This document shows, piece by piece, positions 1 to 14,508 of a stretch of DNA of 64,000 nt (position 1 is the first letter of the stretch; each line of letters begins with the position of its first letter). Location: the NCBI GenBank assembly GCA_027972325.1, contig JAPMOS010000065.1:1-64000 (forward strand), written 5' to 3'. The stretch is from Paratrimastix pyriformis. Taxonomy: Eukaryota > Preaxostyla > Paratrimastigidae. The notes under the pieces were generated by a model. It worked only from the letters and a program-made list of their open reading frames with translations. It was not told the origin of the DNA and did no database searches. The position numbers were made by a program, and so were the translations under genes.

Positions 1-1011
1 AACAGCCCGCTCATTTGGCCCTGACCCGCACCTGGCGGTGAAGGGCTGGACGGTGGAGCTGGTCCTCGAGGTGGCTCCATCGTCTCCTGACACGTTCCTA
101 TCATGCCATGACCCGGCTGCTGGGCATTGGCCCAAAACCCTCTCCACCTCGATCTCTGACACTGTCCTGCGCTGCAGTTACTGGATCTTCCTGTCCCGGG
201 GCGACCAAGTGTGGACCCCATGGGCGATCCCATCTGTAACTCAGCTGCCTGTCCTGACCCGTGTCCCTTGTCCCCTGTCCTGTCCCGTCCCCCTTGCTCG
301 TCCCGTCCTTTGTTTTGCTCGTCCCGTCCCGTGGTGGTGTGTGGCCGGGGGATCCCCCGGAGGGTGGTGGCACTGCCCCTAGCGTCTTGATCAGTAGGCT
401 CATTCTGGTGCCACTACACTTTCCGGGATCCACTCCCCGTCTCGTGGGATGGACCGTTTTCTTCGTCCTGTCCTAGCCTGCCCCCCACACTCTCCACACC
501 TCGGCCTCGTCCCGTCCCGTCCCGTCCCGTCCTGTCCGTCCCACTTCACCGTGCCCTCTGTGCTACGCGGCCTGTCCTGGTCGTGCTGCCCCTACGTCCC
601 GTCCCTGGTGCGCCGTCCCGTCCCGACCCGTCCTGTTCGTTGCCCGTCCTGTCCGTCGTCGATGCTCGCCATCGACATTCTACTCTTGCGCACCCAATCG
701 AAAAGGTTGTGTCATATGCTCCGATTGCCCTTGTCTTTGCCTGTGTCGGGGACCCCTTTGGCGCGACACATGCTGCTGCCGTGCGATGTGGTGAGAGCGT
801 GAGCTGTCCATCCACACCATGTGACGGATCCCTTGTGGGTCCTGATTTCCGGTCTCGGATGTTGACGTGCTCTTCCGCCTGAGCGCTTTGCCGTTGACTG
901 ACCCTTGTTCGCTGCCGCCTGCTTGCGTATGTTGGCTTGGTGGACACTGCTTGACTATGGCGCTCTCGTGACTGTGCCTACATTTCTGCGTGTCTCTCTC
1001 CCTCTTTCACC

Positions 1012-1013
<2 letters not shown>
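1..1013 (+). mobile_element. LINE copy 1, 3' end only (endonuclease tail plus 3' UTR)
   Basis: This is the 3' end of a non-LTR retrotransposon that begins before the window. Bases 1-235 encode the last part of a restriction-like endonuclease domain (KGWTVELV, then LRCSYWIFLSR), the same peptide found at 2851-3100 and 4956-5200. The remainder is a 3' UTR rich in a CGTCC pentamer (about 480-650), with conserved blocks shared by all three copies, and it stops in a (TG)n tract. The frame is broken several times, so this is a decayed copy. The family is inferred from the fuller copy 2. Confidence 0.75.

Positions 1014-1067
<54 letters not shown>
1014..1067. repeat. (TG)n microsatellite, tail of LINE copy 1
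   Basis: An uninterrupted 54-bp TG tract sits exactly between the 3' UTR of copy 1 and the start of copy 2. It is read here as the terminal tail of the LINE, because the same junction recurs at 3875 and 5961. Confidence 0.95.
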
Positions 1068-5960
<4,893 letters not shown>

Positions 5961-6017
5961 TGTGTGTGTGTGTGTGTTGTACAGAAGCAGAAGCAAGAAG
6001 GACGATGTTGAAAGGGA

Positions 6018-6106
<89 letters not shown>

Positions 6107-6117
6107 GCGTGTGTGTG
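5961..6117. repeat. Interrupted (TG)n microsatellite, tail of LINE copy 3
   Basis: A short TG run at 5961-5977, a 43-bp non-repeat interruption, and a second TG run from 6021 with a few GC interruptions near its right end. It closes the tandem LINE array. Confidence 0.9.
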
Positions 6118-6547
6118 ATGGCACAGTGACAGCCCATCCCAAATCACCAAGCCGCGCACCGTGCCGTCCCGAATTGCATGCCGTGCCAGAAGGGGCAAGG
6201 TTGGTGGCGGCGTGTGGGGGCTGGGGGAAGATGAGAATGGGTGGGAACGGCACGCACCTGGGAGGCCCTCCATCAGAGCGCCCACCAAGGCACTGATGCT
6301 TTCGCGGCAGGGATGGGGCTCGGCACGGGTTGGCGTGCCCGAGGTGCGGCTGGGATGGGCGCTGGGCGGGGACGGCTGTTTCGGGGGAAGGGGCGGGAAG
6401 GGTGGAAGACAGGGGAACAGGGAGGGAAACCAAGGAAACGTACGCATGATCACTGTTGTCCCCGACTGGCAAAGCACTTCACTCACTCAACTGCTGGCAC
6501 GTTGGAGGGTCCATCCATGTATTAGCGTTCATCGGGACATGACCAAA
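6118..6547. other. No gene seen
   Basis: About 430 bp of non-repetitive GC-rich sequence between the TG tract and the minisatellite. Both strands are open in places, but no recognisable domain, splice pattern or RNA gene was seen. Confidence 0.5.
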
Positions 6548-7810
6548 CGGATGGAGGGAAGGAGGGAAGGAGGGATGGAAGGAGGGAAGGAAGGAGGGAT
6601 GGAGGGAGGGATGGAGGGATGGAACGAAGGAAGGAGGGAAGGAGGGATGGAGGGAAGGAGGGAAGGAGGGAAGGAGGGAAGGAGGGAAGGGAAGGAGGGA
6701 AGGAGGGATGGAAGGAGGGAGGGAAGGAGGGAAGGAGGGAAGGAGGGAAGGAGGGAAGGAGGGAAGGAGGGAAGGAGGGAAGGAGGGAAGGAGGGAAGGA
6801 GGGAAGGAGGGAAGGAGGGAAGGAGGGATGGAAGGGGATGGAAGGGGATGGAAGGATGGATGGAAGGAGGGATGGAGGAGGGATGGAGGGATGGAAGGAG
6901 GGAAGGAGGGAAGGAGGGAGGGATGGAGGGAAGGAGGGAAGGAGGGATGGAGGGATGGAAGGAGAGATGGAGGGAAGGAGGGAAGGAGGGATGGAAGGAG
7001 AGATGGAGGGAAGGAGGGAAGGAGGGATGGAAGGAGGGATGGAAGGAGGGATGGAGGGATGGAAGGAGGGAAGGAGGGATGGAGGGAGGGATGGAGGGAA
7101 GGAGGGAAGGAGGGAAGGAGGGAGGGAGGGATGGAGGGATGGAGGGAGGGATGGAGGGAAGGAGGGATGGAGGGATGGAGGGATGGAGGGATGGAAGGAG
7201 AGATGGAGGGAAGGAGGGAAGGAGGGATGGAAGGAGGGATGAGGGAAGGAGGGAGAGGGATGGAAGGAGGGATGGAGGGATGGAAGGAGGGATGGAGGGA
7301 TGGAGGGATGGAAGGAGGGATGGAAGGAGGGAAGGAGGGAAGGAGGGATGGAAGGAGGGATGGAGGGATGGAAGGAGGGATGGAAGGAGGGATGGAAGGA
7401 GGGATGGAAGGAGGGATGGAGGGATGGAGGGATGGAAGGAGAGATGGAGGGAAGGAGGGAAGGAGGGATGGAGGGAGGGATGGAAGGAGGGAGGGATGGA
7501 AGGAGGATGGAGGGATGGAAGGAGAGATGGAGGGAAGGAGGGAAGGAGGGATGGAGGGATGGAAGGAGGGATGGAAGGAGGGATGGAGGGAGGGAAGGAG
7601 GGATGGAGGGATGGAGGGATGGAGGGATGGAAGGAGGGATGGAGGGATGGAGGGAGGGAGGGATGGAAGGAGAGAAGGAGGGATGGAGGGATGGAAGGAG
7701 AGAAGGAGGGATGGAGGGATGGAAGGAGGGATGGAAGGAGGGATGGAGGGATGGAGGGATGGAGGGATGGAGGGATGGAGGGATGGAGGGATGGATGGAG
7801 GGATGGAGGG
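6548..7810. repeat. Purine-only minisatellite, GGAAGGAGGGAT-like units
   Basis: About 1.26 kb of irregular tandem units built from GGAAGGAGGGA and GGATGGAGGGA blocks. The plus strand is almost pure purine apart from T in GGAT. The 4-bp-based periodicity leaves all frames open, giving long artefactual ORFs on both strands (Met-Glu-Gly and Pro-Ser-Leu repeats). Confidence 0.97.
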
Positions 7811-7825
7811 AGCAGTGGCGGTGGC

Positions 7826-8000
7826 AGGGGACGGGGACGGGGACGGGGACGGGGACGGGGACGGGGACCGGGACCGGGACCGGGACCGGGACGGGGACCG
7901 GGACGGGGACCGGGACGGGGACCGGACGGGGACCGGGACGGGGACGGGGACGGGGACGGGGACGGGGACGGGGACCGGGACGGGGACGGGGACGGGGACT
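7826..8000. repeat. GGGGAC / GGGACC hexanucleotide array
   Basis: About 29 tandem hexamers, mostly GGGGAC with interspersed GGGACC variants. Four or more G runs lie in every 24 bp, so the plus strand is a strong candidate for G-quadruplex formation. It directly abuts the purine minisatellite. Confidence 0.95.
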
Positions 8001-8828
8001 CGTCCCCCGGAGACTGTGCGTGCGTGTTGTGTGCAAAAACATAATTTATTTCGGTGACTGATGTGCCGGAGCGGTGGTGGTGAGGACCAGGAGGTTGTCG
8101 GTCGAGTGTGGAGTGTCTGTGTGGAGAATCCGGGTGATGGTGATCATTGATGATGTGTTGGATGATGGTGTTATGCACGTTGGGAAAGGCGCACCAGAGA
8201 AGGCACAAACCTGGCGAAGCCTTTTGGTCCCAACGGGCTCGTTGTCGCCAGAACGCCGGTGCTTGGCCTGTGTAGGTGGAATCACGATCACACACGCCAG
8301 AGAAAAATCAAACGCCCAAATGAGAAAACGACAGGAAACGCAAGGCCAAAAGGGCAAAGGGCGAAATGAAACGAAAGAAACTTCAGAATGCAGGAATCAA
8401 GGGCAGCAACAAGAGACCCCGAGGCGTTGACCCGCGGAGGCTTCTGACGGAAATACAGCCAAATCTGACGGAAATGCGTGTGAGTGGGGGGAAAAAGAAG
8501 GGAAAAAACAAAACAAAAACCTTGCAGCATGATAACGTAGGGGTCAAATGATGATAAACGTGTTGGCCCGGGGAATAGAAACAAACGCCGGAGAGAGAGG
8601 AAAACTTCAAAATCGAAAACCCGGACATAGGTGCAAAAACCCGGATGCCGGCAAACGGCCTTCCCGCGCATTCTTTCTTGAGAGCCATCCTATTTATAAC
8701 TGTTTTCAGTGATTTGTGGCGAACCCGCAGGGTACAGTGAGCCAGTCGGACATTTGATCGACCCGCCATCTGACATCTGTTCGGGAGAAACGGGTCCGGG
8801 AACCACTGTGGCTGCTGTGGGAGTGTCT
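8001..8828. other. Gene-free stretch, possible 5' leader of the second LINE
   Basis: No convincing coding segment. The sequence becomes AT-richer (8040-8700) than its surroundings. An open frame runs from 8709 into the LINE ORF, but with a GTG start; the first in-frame ATG is at 8829. Part of this stretch may be the element's 5' UTR. Confidence 0.4.
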
Positions 8829-11792
8829 ATGGACTGCATTGGGGCCACCCTGACGACGGAGGTGGTCCCGGCTGGCACTGGAGGAGTGCAGGGTGGCCTC
8901 CGGGCATACCGTTTCACGCGCCCGCCGCTCCCACCTCCTCCACCCCCTCCCCAGGGGCACTCTGGCGCCTCGCAAGCCTGCCCCGGGCCACACCAACACT
9001 CCCAAGCCCCACTCCTCCCAGTCGCCGCCACCCCCACCCCGTCCCGCTCCCAGGGGAACGCCCCTCCCGGATACGCAGTACGTTCACAAACCAAATTCCG
9101 AAGACAATCACCCAGAAAAAAACGAATACAAGACGGTGCACGCTGTGCCACTGCCCTGGACATACGAAGACAGTCTGTTTCGTTCTTTTGTGCGCACAGC
9201 TTTCATCCCTTTCCTCTTCGAAAAAGAGGTGCCCAAATCCCCCCTGCACTGCGGCTTCGTGGGAACACTGCCCCATCTATACAAAGGAGAATAAAATGCG
9301 GCAGCACCAAGAACGTGGTGCGGCGGATGTTGCAGCACAACGGCAAAGAGACCGGAGGGGCCCAGCGAACGGAGAGGGACAGGCCATGGCGCCTCCGGGC
9401 CGTGCTGACGGGTTTCGAGTCCAACGAGGAGGCCCTGAGGGCGGAGGAGCAGGTGCGGCACCCGCGGAAGAGGGGCCTCCGACGAATCCTCACGGCGGCG
9501 GGGACGGTGCGCGTCATGGCGGACTTCACCCGGAAGAAGGGGAGCGGCCTCCACCTCTGGTGCGCATCGGCGGCCCTGGCCCGGTCGCTGGCCCGGAGCG
9601 AGCATGTGACGATCAGCCACGGGAGCCTCCTGCACCTGCAACAGGAGGCCCGGGAGGGCCCCCTGCGGCAATGGGAGGAGGCCAATGAGGGTCGGCTCAC
9701 CACCCTGGAGGCCATTGCGGACCTGCTGACGAGCGCCCGCAGAGGAGCGGAACGAAGGCGACCGCGCCAAGGCGAAGGGCGCGAGCAGGGGGGTGGCGCT
9801 CGGCCGAGACCGAGACAGACGCGGGTGCAGCGGCTGAAGGCGATGCTGAGGAGGAAGCACCTGAGCGTGAGGCGCCCCCCGGCCCCGTATCGAGGGCAGC
9901 TGGCCCGGGCAGCAAAGATGGACCGGGAAACCCGGAACGCCGCCCAGAGGGCCATGAAGGCGGCCAAGGCCGGGAAACACCTGCACCTCTTCTTCACGGC
10001 CCGCAGAAGGCTTCACCGAGCGCTGATGGGCAAGCGACGGGCAATCTGTGCAGTGCCCAAGGCGGAACTCCTTGAGCACCATCGCCGCGAGGCGGGGAGA
10101 AGGCAGGAGACGGGGGGCGACGCCCTGGAACGGTGGCTGCGAGGCCTGCCGAAGCCGGGAGGAGGGGTGCAGGAGGCCTCCGAGATGTCCGCCGAGGTGA
10201 AGACGGAGGAGGTGGTCCACGTGATCAGCCGGGCCCCGCGTGGAGTGGCCCCGGGCGACGACGACGCGGACACCGAGTTCCTGCGGAGAGTGGCGACAAC
10301 ATTGGGGGAAGAGTCGAGGCTGATGAGAGGCCTGGCGCGCCAATTCACGAGCCTCATGAGGGGGGAACGGGAGCCCCCGACCGGCTGGTCCCTCTCGGCC
10401 GCAACGCTCCTCCCCAAGCCCGGGGCGGACCTCACCAAGGCGAAGGCCTGGCGACACGTGACCCTGGGGGATACCCTCTCGAGGGTCTACGGCGGAGTAC
10501 TGGCCGCCCGTCTGACGAACTTCATGGTGCCGGGGAGGCTCGCCCAAGCGCAACGCGGTTTCGTGGCCGACGGGCGGGTCCACGTGTGGACGCTCACCGA
10601 GATGCTGCGCAAGGCCAAGAGGAAGGAGGCATCAGTGGCTGCGGTGTGGATCGACCTGGCCAATGCGTACGGACGAGTGGACCGGGAGCTGGCCGATCGG
10701 ATCCTGGACCATTACGGGGTGCCCCGGGCGTTCCGCGAGGCGGTGGGCCAACTGTACCGGAACCCGGAGATGTACTTCAGGGGCCTGAGCGAGCGAGAGG
10801 ACCCCGACGGGCACGTGCACCTCGAGCGAGGCCTGAGGCAAGGGTGCCCCCTGTCGCCAATGTTGTTCAACTGCCTGCTCAATCCGCTGCTTGAGCGCCT
10901 CGAGAGGGCGGCGGGAGGCTTCAAGTGGGGAGACGGGTCGCAGACGGCAGCCATGGCCTATGCGGACGACCTCCTCCTGACGGCCAATACCCCCGAGGAG
11001 GCAGAGCGGCTCCTGCGAACGGCCGAGGAGTACTTCGCCATCGTGGGGCTGGAGCTGAACCCCGTCAAGTGCATGGCGGCATGGATGAGCGCCGGAGAGC
11101 CGCAGCAATGGGGCCTACAGACCAGGACTGGGGCGCCGATCCCCCTGATGGAGGCCGGAGGGGAGTACAAGTACCTGGGGTTCGTGATCAACCTGAGGCT
11201 GGACTGGGGGCCGGCCAGGGAACGGGCAAGGGCCACACTGGAGGAGCGGCTCGCTGCAATTGATGAGTCGGAGCTGCCGCCCATGGCCAAGATCCAGACC
11301 GCCAACTGCTGGGCCGTCCCGGTGCTGAGCTACCTCTTCCCCATCACGGACTTCCCCCTGAAGTGGCTGGGGGAGATGGAGAAGGCCTTGGAACACAGGT
11401 GCGTGGCCTGGCTGCGGAACGAGCGAGGCAAGGAGCTCCCGGGCATCCCGCATCGCTTCTTCTTCGAGCCCATCCGAAAGCGCGGGCTGGGCCTGCGGGG
11501 GCTGAGGGCGGCCTACGAGAGAGATCGCCTCGCCTTTGCGGCCCGGCTCCTGGCCCACGAGGGGCAAGAGATCTCCCAGAGGGCCTGGGCCTGCTATGAG
11601 GAGCGCCGGACGGCAGCGGACGGACTCTGGGGGTGGGTACGCCACGCCGGCATCGAGCGACGCTTCGCCTTCAAGCGTGGAGGAGAGGAGAAGATGCTGT
11701 TGGAGTACCGCCGGGTCCACGCTCATAAGCTGTTCTCCCCCAAGAGGCCCAGCGGCATGACGCCGGAGGTCAAGTCGAGGCGGCAGACCTGA
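8829..11792 (+). CDS. LINE ORF A: GIY-YIG-like segment plus reverse transcriptase
   Basis: A protein of about 987 residues; 8829 is the first in-frame ATG of an open frame that reaches back to 8709. Residues 1-150 are Pro-rich and unrecognised. Residues 157-206 resemble the YIG half of a GIY-YIG nuclease: CGSTKNVVRRMLQHNG, then GGAQRTERDRPWRL and a Glu in EEALRAEEQ; the GIY strand is not visible in this frame. RT occupies about residues 500-750, with motif A in AVWIDLANAYGRV (Asp near 605), GLRQGCPLSPMLFN, and YADD near 711. A thumb region follows. The ORF ends in a TGA that overlaps the ATG of ORF B. RT is certain; the GIY-YIG assignment is moderately sure. Confidence 0.85.
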   Translation: MDCIGATLTTEVVPAGTGGVQGGLRAYRFTRPPLPPPPPPPQGHSGASQACPGPHQHSQAPLLPVAATPTPSRSQGNAPPGYAVRSQTKFRRQSPRKKRIQDGARCATALDIRRQSVSFFCAHSFHPFPLRKRGAQIPPALRLRGNTAPSIQRRIKCGSTKNVVRRMLQHNGKETGGAQRTERDRPWRLRAVLTGFESNEEALRAEEQVRHPRKRGLRRILTAAGTVRVMADFTRKKGSGLHLWCASAALARSLARSEHVTISHGSLLHLQQEAREGPLRQWEEANEGRLTTLEAIADLLTSARRGAERRRPRQGEGREQGGGARPRPRQTRVQRLKAMLRRKHLSVRRPPAPYRGQLARAAKMDRETRNAAQRAMKAAKAGKHLHLFFTARRRLHRALMGKRRAICAVPKAELLEHHRREAGRRQETGGDALERWLRGLPKPGGGVQEASEMSAEVKTEEVVHVISRAPRGVAPGDDDADTEFLRRVATTLGEESRLMRGLARQFTSLMRGEREPPTGWSLSAATLLPKPGADLTKAKAWRHVTLGDTLSRVYGGVLAARLTNFMVPGRLAQAQRGFVADGRVHVWTLTEMLRKAKRKEASVAAVWIDLANAYGRVDRELADRILDHYGVPRAFREAVGQLYRNPEMYFRGLSEREDPDGHVHLERGLRQGCPLSPMLFNCLLNPLLERLERAAGGFKWGDGSQTAAMAYADDLLLTANTPEEAERLLRTAEEYFAIVGLELNPVKCMAAWMSAGEPQQWGLQTRTGAPIPLMEAGGEYKYLGFVINLRLDWGPARERARATLEERLAAIDESELPPMAKIQTANCWAVPVLSYLFPITDFPLKWLGEMEKALEHRCVAWLRNERGKELPGIPHRFFFEPIRKRGLGLRGLRAAYERDRLAFAARLLAHEGQEISQRAWACYEERRTAADGLWGWVRHAGIERRFAFKRGGEEKMLLEYRRVHAHKLFSPKRPSGMTPEVKSRRQT

Positions 11793-13399
11793 TGGAATAC
11801 CTCGGACAGGCACCAGCCGACGCGGTGCTGGTCTGGACGGACGGGTCGATGGTACGCAGTGCGGCCAGGCAGGATGGCGGTGCAGCGGCGCTGATCGTCG
11901 ACCTACCCCCGAGGGACGGGCGGGGGTCGACCCTCGGCGCGGCGATGGGCCTCCCAGGTTGCGGATCGAACGGCCTGGCGGAACTGATGGGGGTGAGCAT
12001 GGCCCTGAGACTTCTGGAGGAGGAGCAGGCAGACCGGCGGGCGAACTACATCCTCCTCAGCGATTCGCAGTACACCCTGGGGGCCATTGCGGGCGTGGCC
12101 CGCGTGGAGCGCTACCGGGACGTGGTTGGCGAGATCAGGCGAGAGCTGCTGAAGTATCCCCGGCTGGTGCTGCGCTACTGCCCGGCCCACCTCGACGAGG
12201 TGGCGCTCCCGGCACCCCGCCTGCCGGCGAACCAGTGGGTCGATCGACAGGCCAGAGCAGCGGCGGAGACGGCAAGGGGGAAGCCGCCCATGCCGCTTGG
12301 CTTCTTGGACCGGACACCCACCACGGGCCTGCAGGTCGCGCTCCAGATGATCACCGTCGAGGTGGAGACCCCGGTGGGACCGAGGGCGAGCGGACCGCCC
12401 GCAGGGGACCTGCCCTTCTGCTACAGGCTGCTGAGCGAGGCGGCGGCCAAGCGGACCGCCGAATGGTGGAACGAGGAGGACATCACGGAGGAATGGCTGA
12501 AGGCGCCCACGGGGTGGTGGCACACCCTGGACCCCCTGGAGGGGAAGCTCTCGTCGGGCTGGGCTGGCAAGATCACGCGCCCGGTCCAGCAGCTCCGGAA
12601 CATCTGCTTTGGGTTTTTCCACGCCTTCCCGGGCGTGAAGGCCGTGTCGGCCCGGTTCGGCGGCGGAGGGGACTGCTGGTGCCCCTTTGGGTGCGGGGCC
12701 CCCGAGACGCAGAGCCACCTGCTGGGAGGATGCGCCAGGAAGTTCGGAGACTACTACGTCAAGAGGAGTGACGCCATCACGGACCGGGTCTTCAGGTTCC
12801 TGGCCCAGAGGGTCCCGCACAAGTTCGGATACCACGGGGTGGCCAGAACCAACAAGCAGGCAGCCTTCCCGGAAGAGGTCCTCGCCGCGGTGCCGGAGGC
12901 CAGGGACCAGCACCCGGACATCGTCCTGGAACGGCCGGACGGCGGGATGGAGGTCCTGGAGATCCAGGTCACCTCGAACTTTGAGGAGGCGTTCCAGGCC
13001 AAAAGCGCGAAGTACGGGCCCCTCTGTGAGGCCATCGCCAGGAGCGGGCGAGCGTGCCGGTACCGCATCCTCCTCTTCGGGAGCACAGGCATTGTGCCAC
13101 GCCTGACGTACCAGGAGCTCCTCGAGCTGTCACTGAGCCCGCTGGGAGCGCCGCAGAGGAAGGGCAGAGAGCCACGACCGCCGGAGAATGCGGAGGCCAG
13201 GAAAAGGCGCCTGGAGACGAGGGGCAAGGCCAAGCTGGATGTACAAAGCCTCTGCCGGCACATCGGGACGCAGCTGGTGGAGAGCATGCTCGCCCTGTTC
13301 GGCATGAGGTGCGCGGCAACCATGAGCGGCGGCACGCGGAAGACCGACGGCAGACCGGCGAGAGCGGGGAGCCGCGCCCCCCCAGGCCGCGCCGCCTAG
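11792..13399 (+). CDS. LINE ORF B: RNase H, Cys/His finger and restriction-like endonuclease
   Basis: A protein of 535 residues. Residues 10-155 are an RNase H domain with all catalytic acids visible: D17 in VWTDGS, E64 in NGLAELMG, D91 in LLSDSQ and D151 in NQWVDRQA, plus H133. About residue 290 begins a finger, CWCPFGCGAPETQSHLLGGC. A PD-(D/E)xK-like nuclease follows (QHPDIVLERPDG, MEVLEIQVTSN, then KSAKYG). In most LINEs these modules are fused to the RT; here they start in a separate frame. Its start codon shares its A with the stop of ORF A, so translation probably depends on reinitiation or frameshifting. Confidence 0.85.
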   Translation: MEYLGQAPADAVLVWTDGSMVRSAARQDGGAAALIVDLPPRDGRGSTLGAAMGLPGCGSNGLAELMGVSMALRLLEEEQADRRANYILLSDSQYTLGAIAGVARVERYRDVVGEIRRELLKYPRLVLRYCPAHLDEVALPAPRLPANQWVDRQARAAAETARGKPPMPLGFLDRTPTTGLQVALQMITVEVETPVGPRASGPPAGDLPFCYRLLSEAAAKRTAEWWNEEDITEEWLKAPTGWWHTLDPLEGKLSSGWAGKITRPVQQLRNICFGFFHAFPGVKAVSARFGGGGDCWCPFGCGAPETQSHLLGGCARKFGDYYVKRSDAITDRVFRFLAQRVPHKFGYHGVARTNKQAAFPEEVLAAVPEARDQHPDIVLERPDGGMEVLEIQVTSNFEEAFQAKSAKYGPLCEAIARSGRACRYRILLFGSTGIVPRLTYQELLELSLSPLGAPQRKGREPRPPENAEARKRRLETRGKAKLDVQSLCRHIGTQLVESMLALFGMRCAATMSGGTRKTDGRPARAGSRAPPGRAA

Positions 13400-14064
13400 A
13401 GAGCGGCGGACGGATCGCGCACACGACGCACCACCACGACACCATCACCAGCTCCATCTTGGTCGAAGCGATCGGAGCAACGAAGTCCTATTGCCGTCGA
13501 TCAGGAGTGACGGCGGCGAGAACAAACGAGACCCGCGAAGAGCACGACGAAGAACCAGGAACATTGACTATCTCCACCGAGCGCTCCCACAGAATTCGAG
13601 GGAGTCAATGCGGATCTGCGATTCGCACGCTTAGTGGACGCGTGTGGCATGCGAGGACTCAGGAGAGTGCCAGACTTGAATGGAATAATTTGAGTTTGAA
13701 TTTCAACTTAGTCTGCGTGCCGTTGAGGTTGAACACGCTATCTCTCTCTCTCTCTCTCTGCGCTGCGCCAAAGACCACCACAAGAACACCCTCGAGTCGA
13801 GATCGCAGGCCAACGCGACGTCTCTGGCCGAAGCACGGGCCATGGTTGCGGCCCTTCCAGCCCCTGCCGACGATTCGTCATCTTCATTGCTGGAGGATCC
13901 CCCCTCACCTATGCTTGCGACTGAGTTTGACCTCACCGGCGCACCTGGCCTTGCCCCTGGTGCTCCTGCCGGATTCGCCCCGCCGGACTCGACCCCGCCG
14001 GCCTCGACCCCGGCCTCTCCCCTGATGTGATCCCTGGCCTCGTCTTCGGCCTCGATCCCGACGC
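13400..14064. other. Gene-free stretch downstream of the LINE
   Basis: It may contain the LINE 3' UTR. A (CT)n run lies at 13741-13759. Short Pro/Ala-rich open frames occur but nothing recognisable. Confidence 0.4.
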
Positions 14065-14508
14065 GACAACAACGCTCCCGACCTTCTCGGCCTCGACGTC
14101 CCCGCCCCTGCTGCTGCCCCGACTGCTGCCCCGACTGCTGCCCCGACTGCTGCCCCGACTGCTGCCCCGACTGCTGCCCCGACTGCTGCCCCGACTGCTG
14201 CCCCGACTGCTGCCCCGACTGCTGCCCCGACTGCTGCCCCGACTGCTGCCCCGACTGCCCCGACTGCTGCCCCGATTGTTGCCCCGACTGTTGCCCCGAC
14301 TGTTGCCCCGATTGTTGCCCCGATTGTTGCCCCCGGCCTTCGGCCCCGCGAGCTCGAGGCCTTCCGTCGCAACTTCCTGAGCGAACACGCCACAGAGGCC
14401 TCGACGTACCTCCGCTCCGCCCGCTGCTTCCTCCCTTTTCCAAAATCCTCCCCCCCCTCCGCCTTTCCAAATGGGCACTATGCAGTTCTTTACTTGCCTA
14501 AGAAGTGA
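14065..14508 (+). pseudogene. Unrecognised coding-like fragment with an Ala-Ala-Pro-Thr repeat
   Basis: One frame runs from about 14065 to the TGA at 14506-14508. It reads a short acidic lead, then about 18 AAPT-type units encoded by the 12-bp repeat, then a non-repetitive tail containing LEAFRRNFLSEHATEASTYL and ending in YLPKK. The tail has the look of real coding sequence. No start codon or upstream exon was found, and no family was recognised. It could be a gene remnant, the last exon of an unseen gene, or part of a mobile element. Confidence 0.3.
14107..14335. repeat. 12-bp tandem repeat (CTGCTGCCCCGA)
   Basis: About 19 near-perfect 12-bp units, with GATTGTTGCCCC variants at the right end. 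The length is a multiple of three, so every frame stays open: LLPR, CCPD or AAPT on plus and SGQQ on minus. Confidence 0.95.

Larger units (their letters stand above)
8829..13399 (+). mobile_element. Second LINE, apparently intact (GIY-YIG-like, RT, RNase H, Cys/His finger, PD-(D/E)xK endonuclease)
   Basis: A non-LTR retrotransposon encoded by two long overlapping ORFs (8829-11792 and 11792-13399) with no internal stop. RT, RNase H and endonuclease motifs are all present. It shares no obvious nucleotide similarity with the tandem LINE at 1-6117. The RT is LINE-type (GLRQGCPLSPMLFN, AYADDLLL), not Penelope-type, and no LTRs or protease were seen. The outer ends are not defined, since no target-site duplication or 3' tail could be recognised. 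Confidence 0.85.

Noticed and set aside
6522-8295. Very long ORFs on both strands (up to about 630 codons, Met-Glu-Gly or Pro-Ser-Leu repeats)
   Set aside because: They are produced by the purine minisatellite and the hexamer array, which lack stops in all frames; no non-repetitive domain is included.
9108-10583. 491-codon minus-strand ORF
   Set aside because: It is antisense to the RT ORF, has no recognisable domain and reflects the GC-rich third positions of the real gene.
8829-13399. Classification as an LTR retroelement or Penelope-like element
   Set aside because: There are no terminal repeats or protease; the RT motifs and C-terminal finger plus restriction-like nuclease are those of LINEs.
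14107-14335. Possible CRISPR-like array
   Set aside because: Units are contiguous 12-mers without spacers, and the DNA is eukaryotic.
13703-14470. Minus-strand Ser-Gly-Gln-Gln repeat protein
   Set aside because: It is the reverse reading of the 12-bp repeat; the plus-strand AAPT frame has the more coding-like tail.
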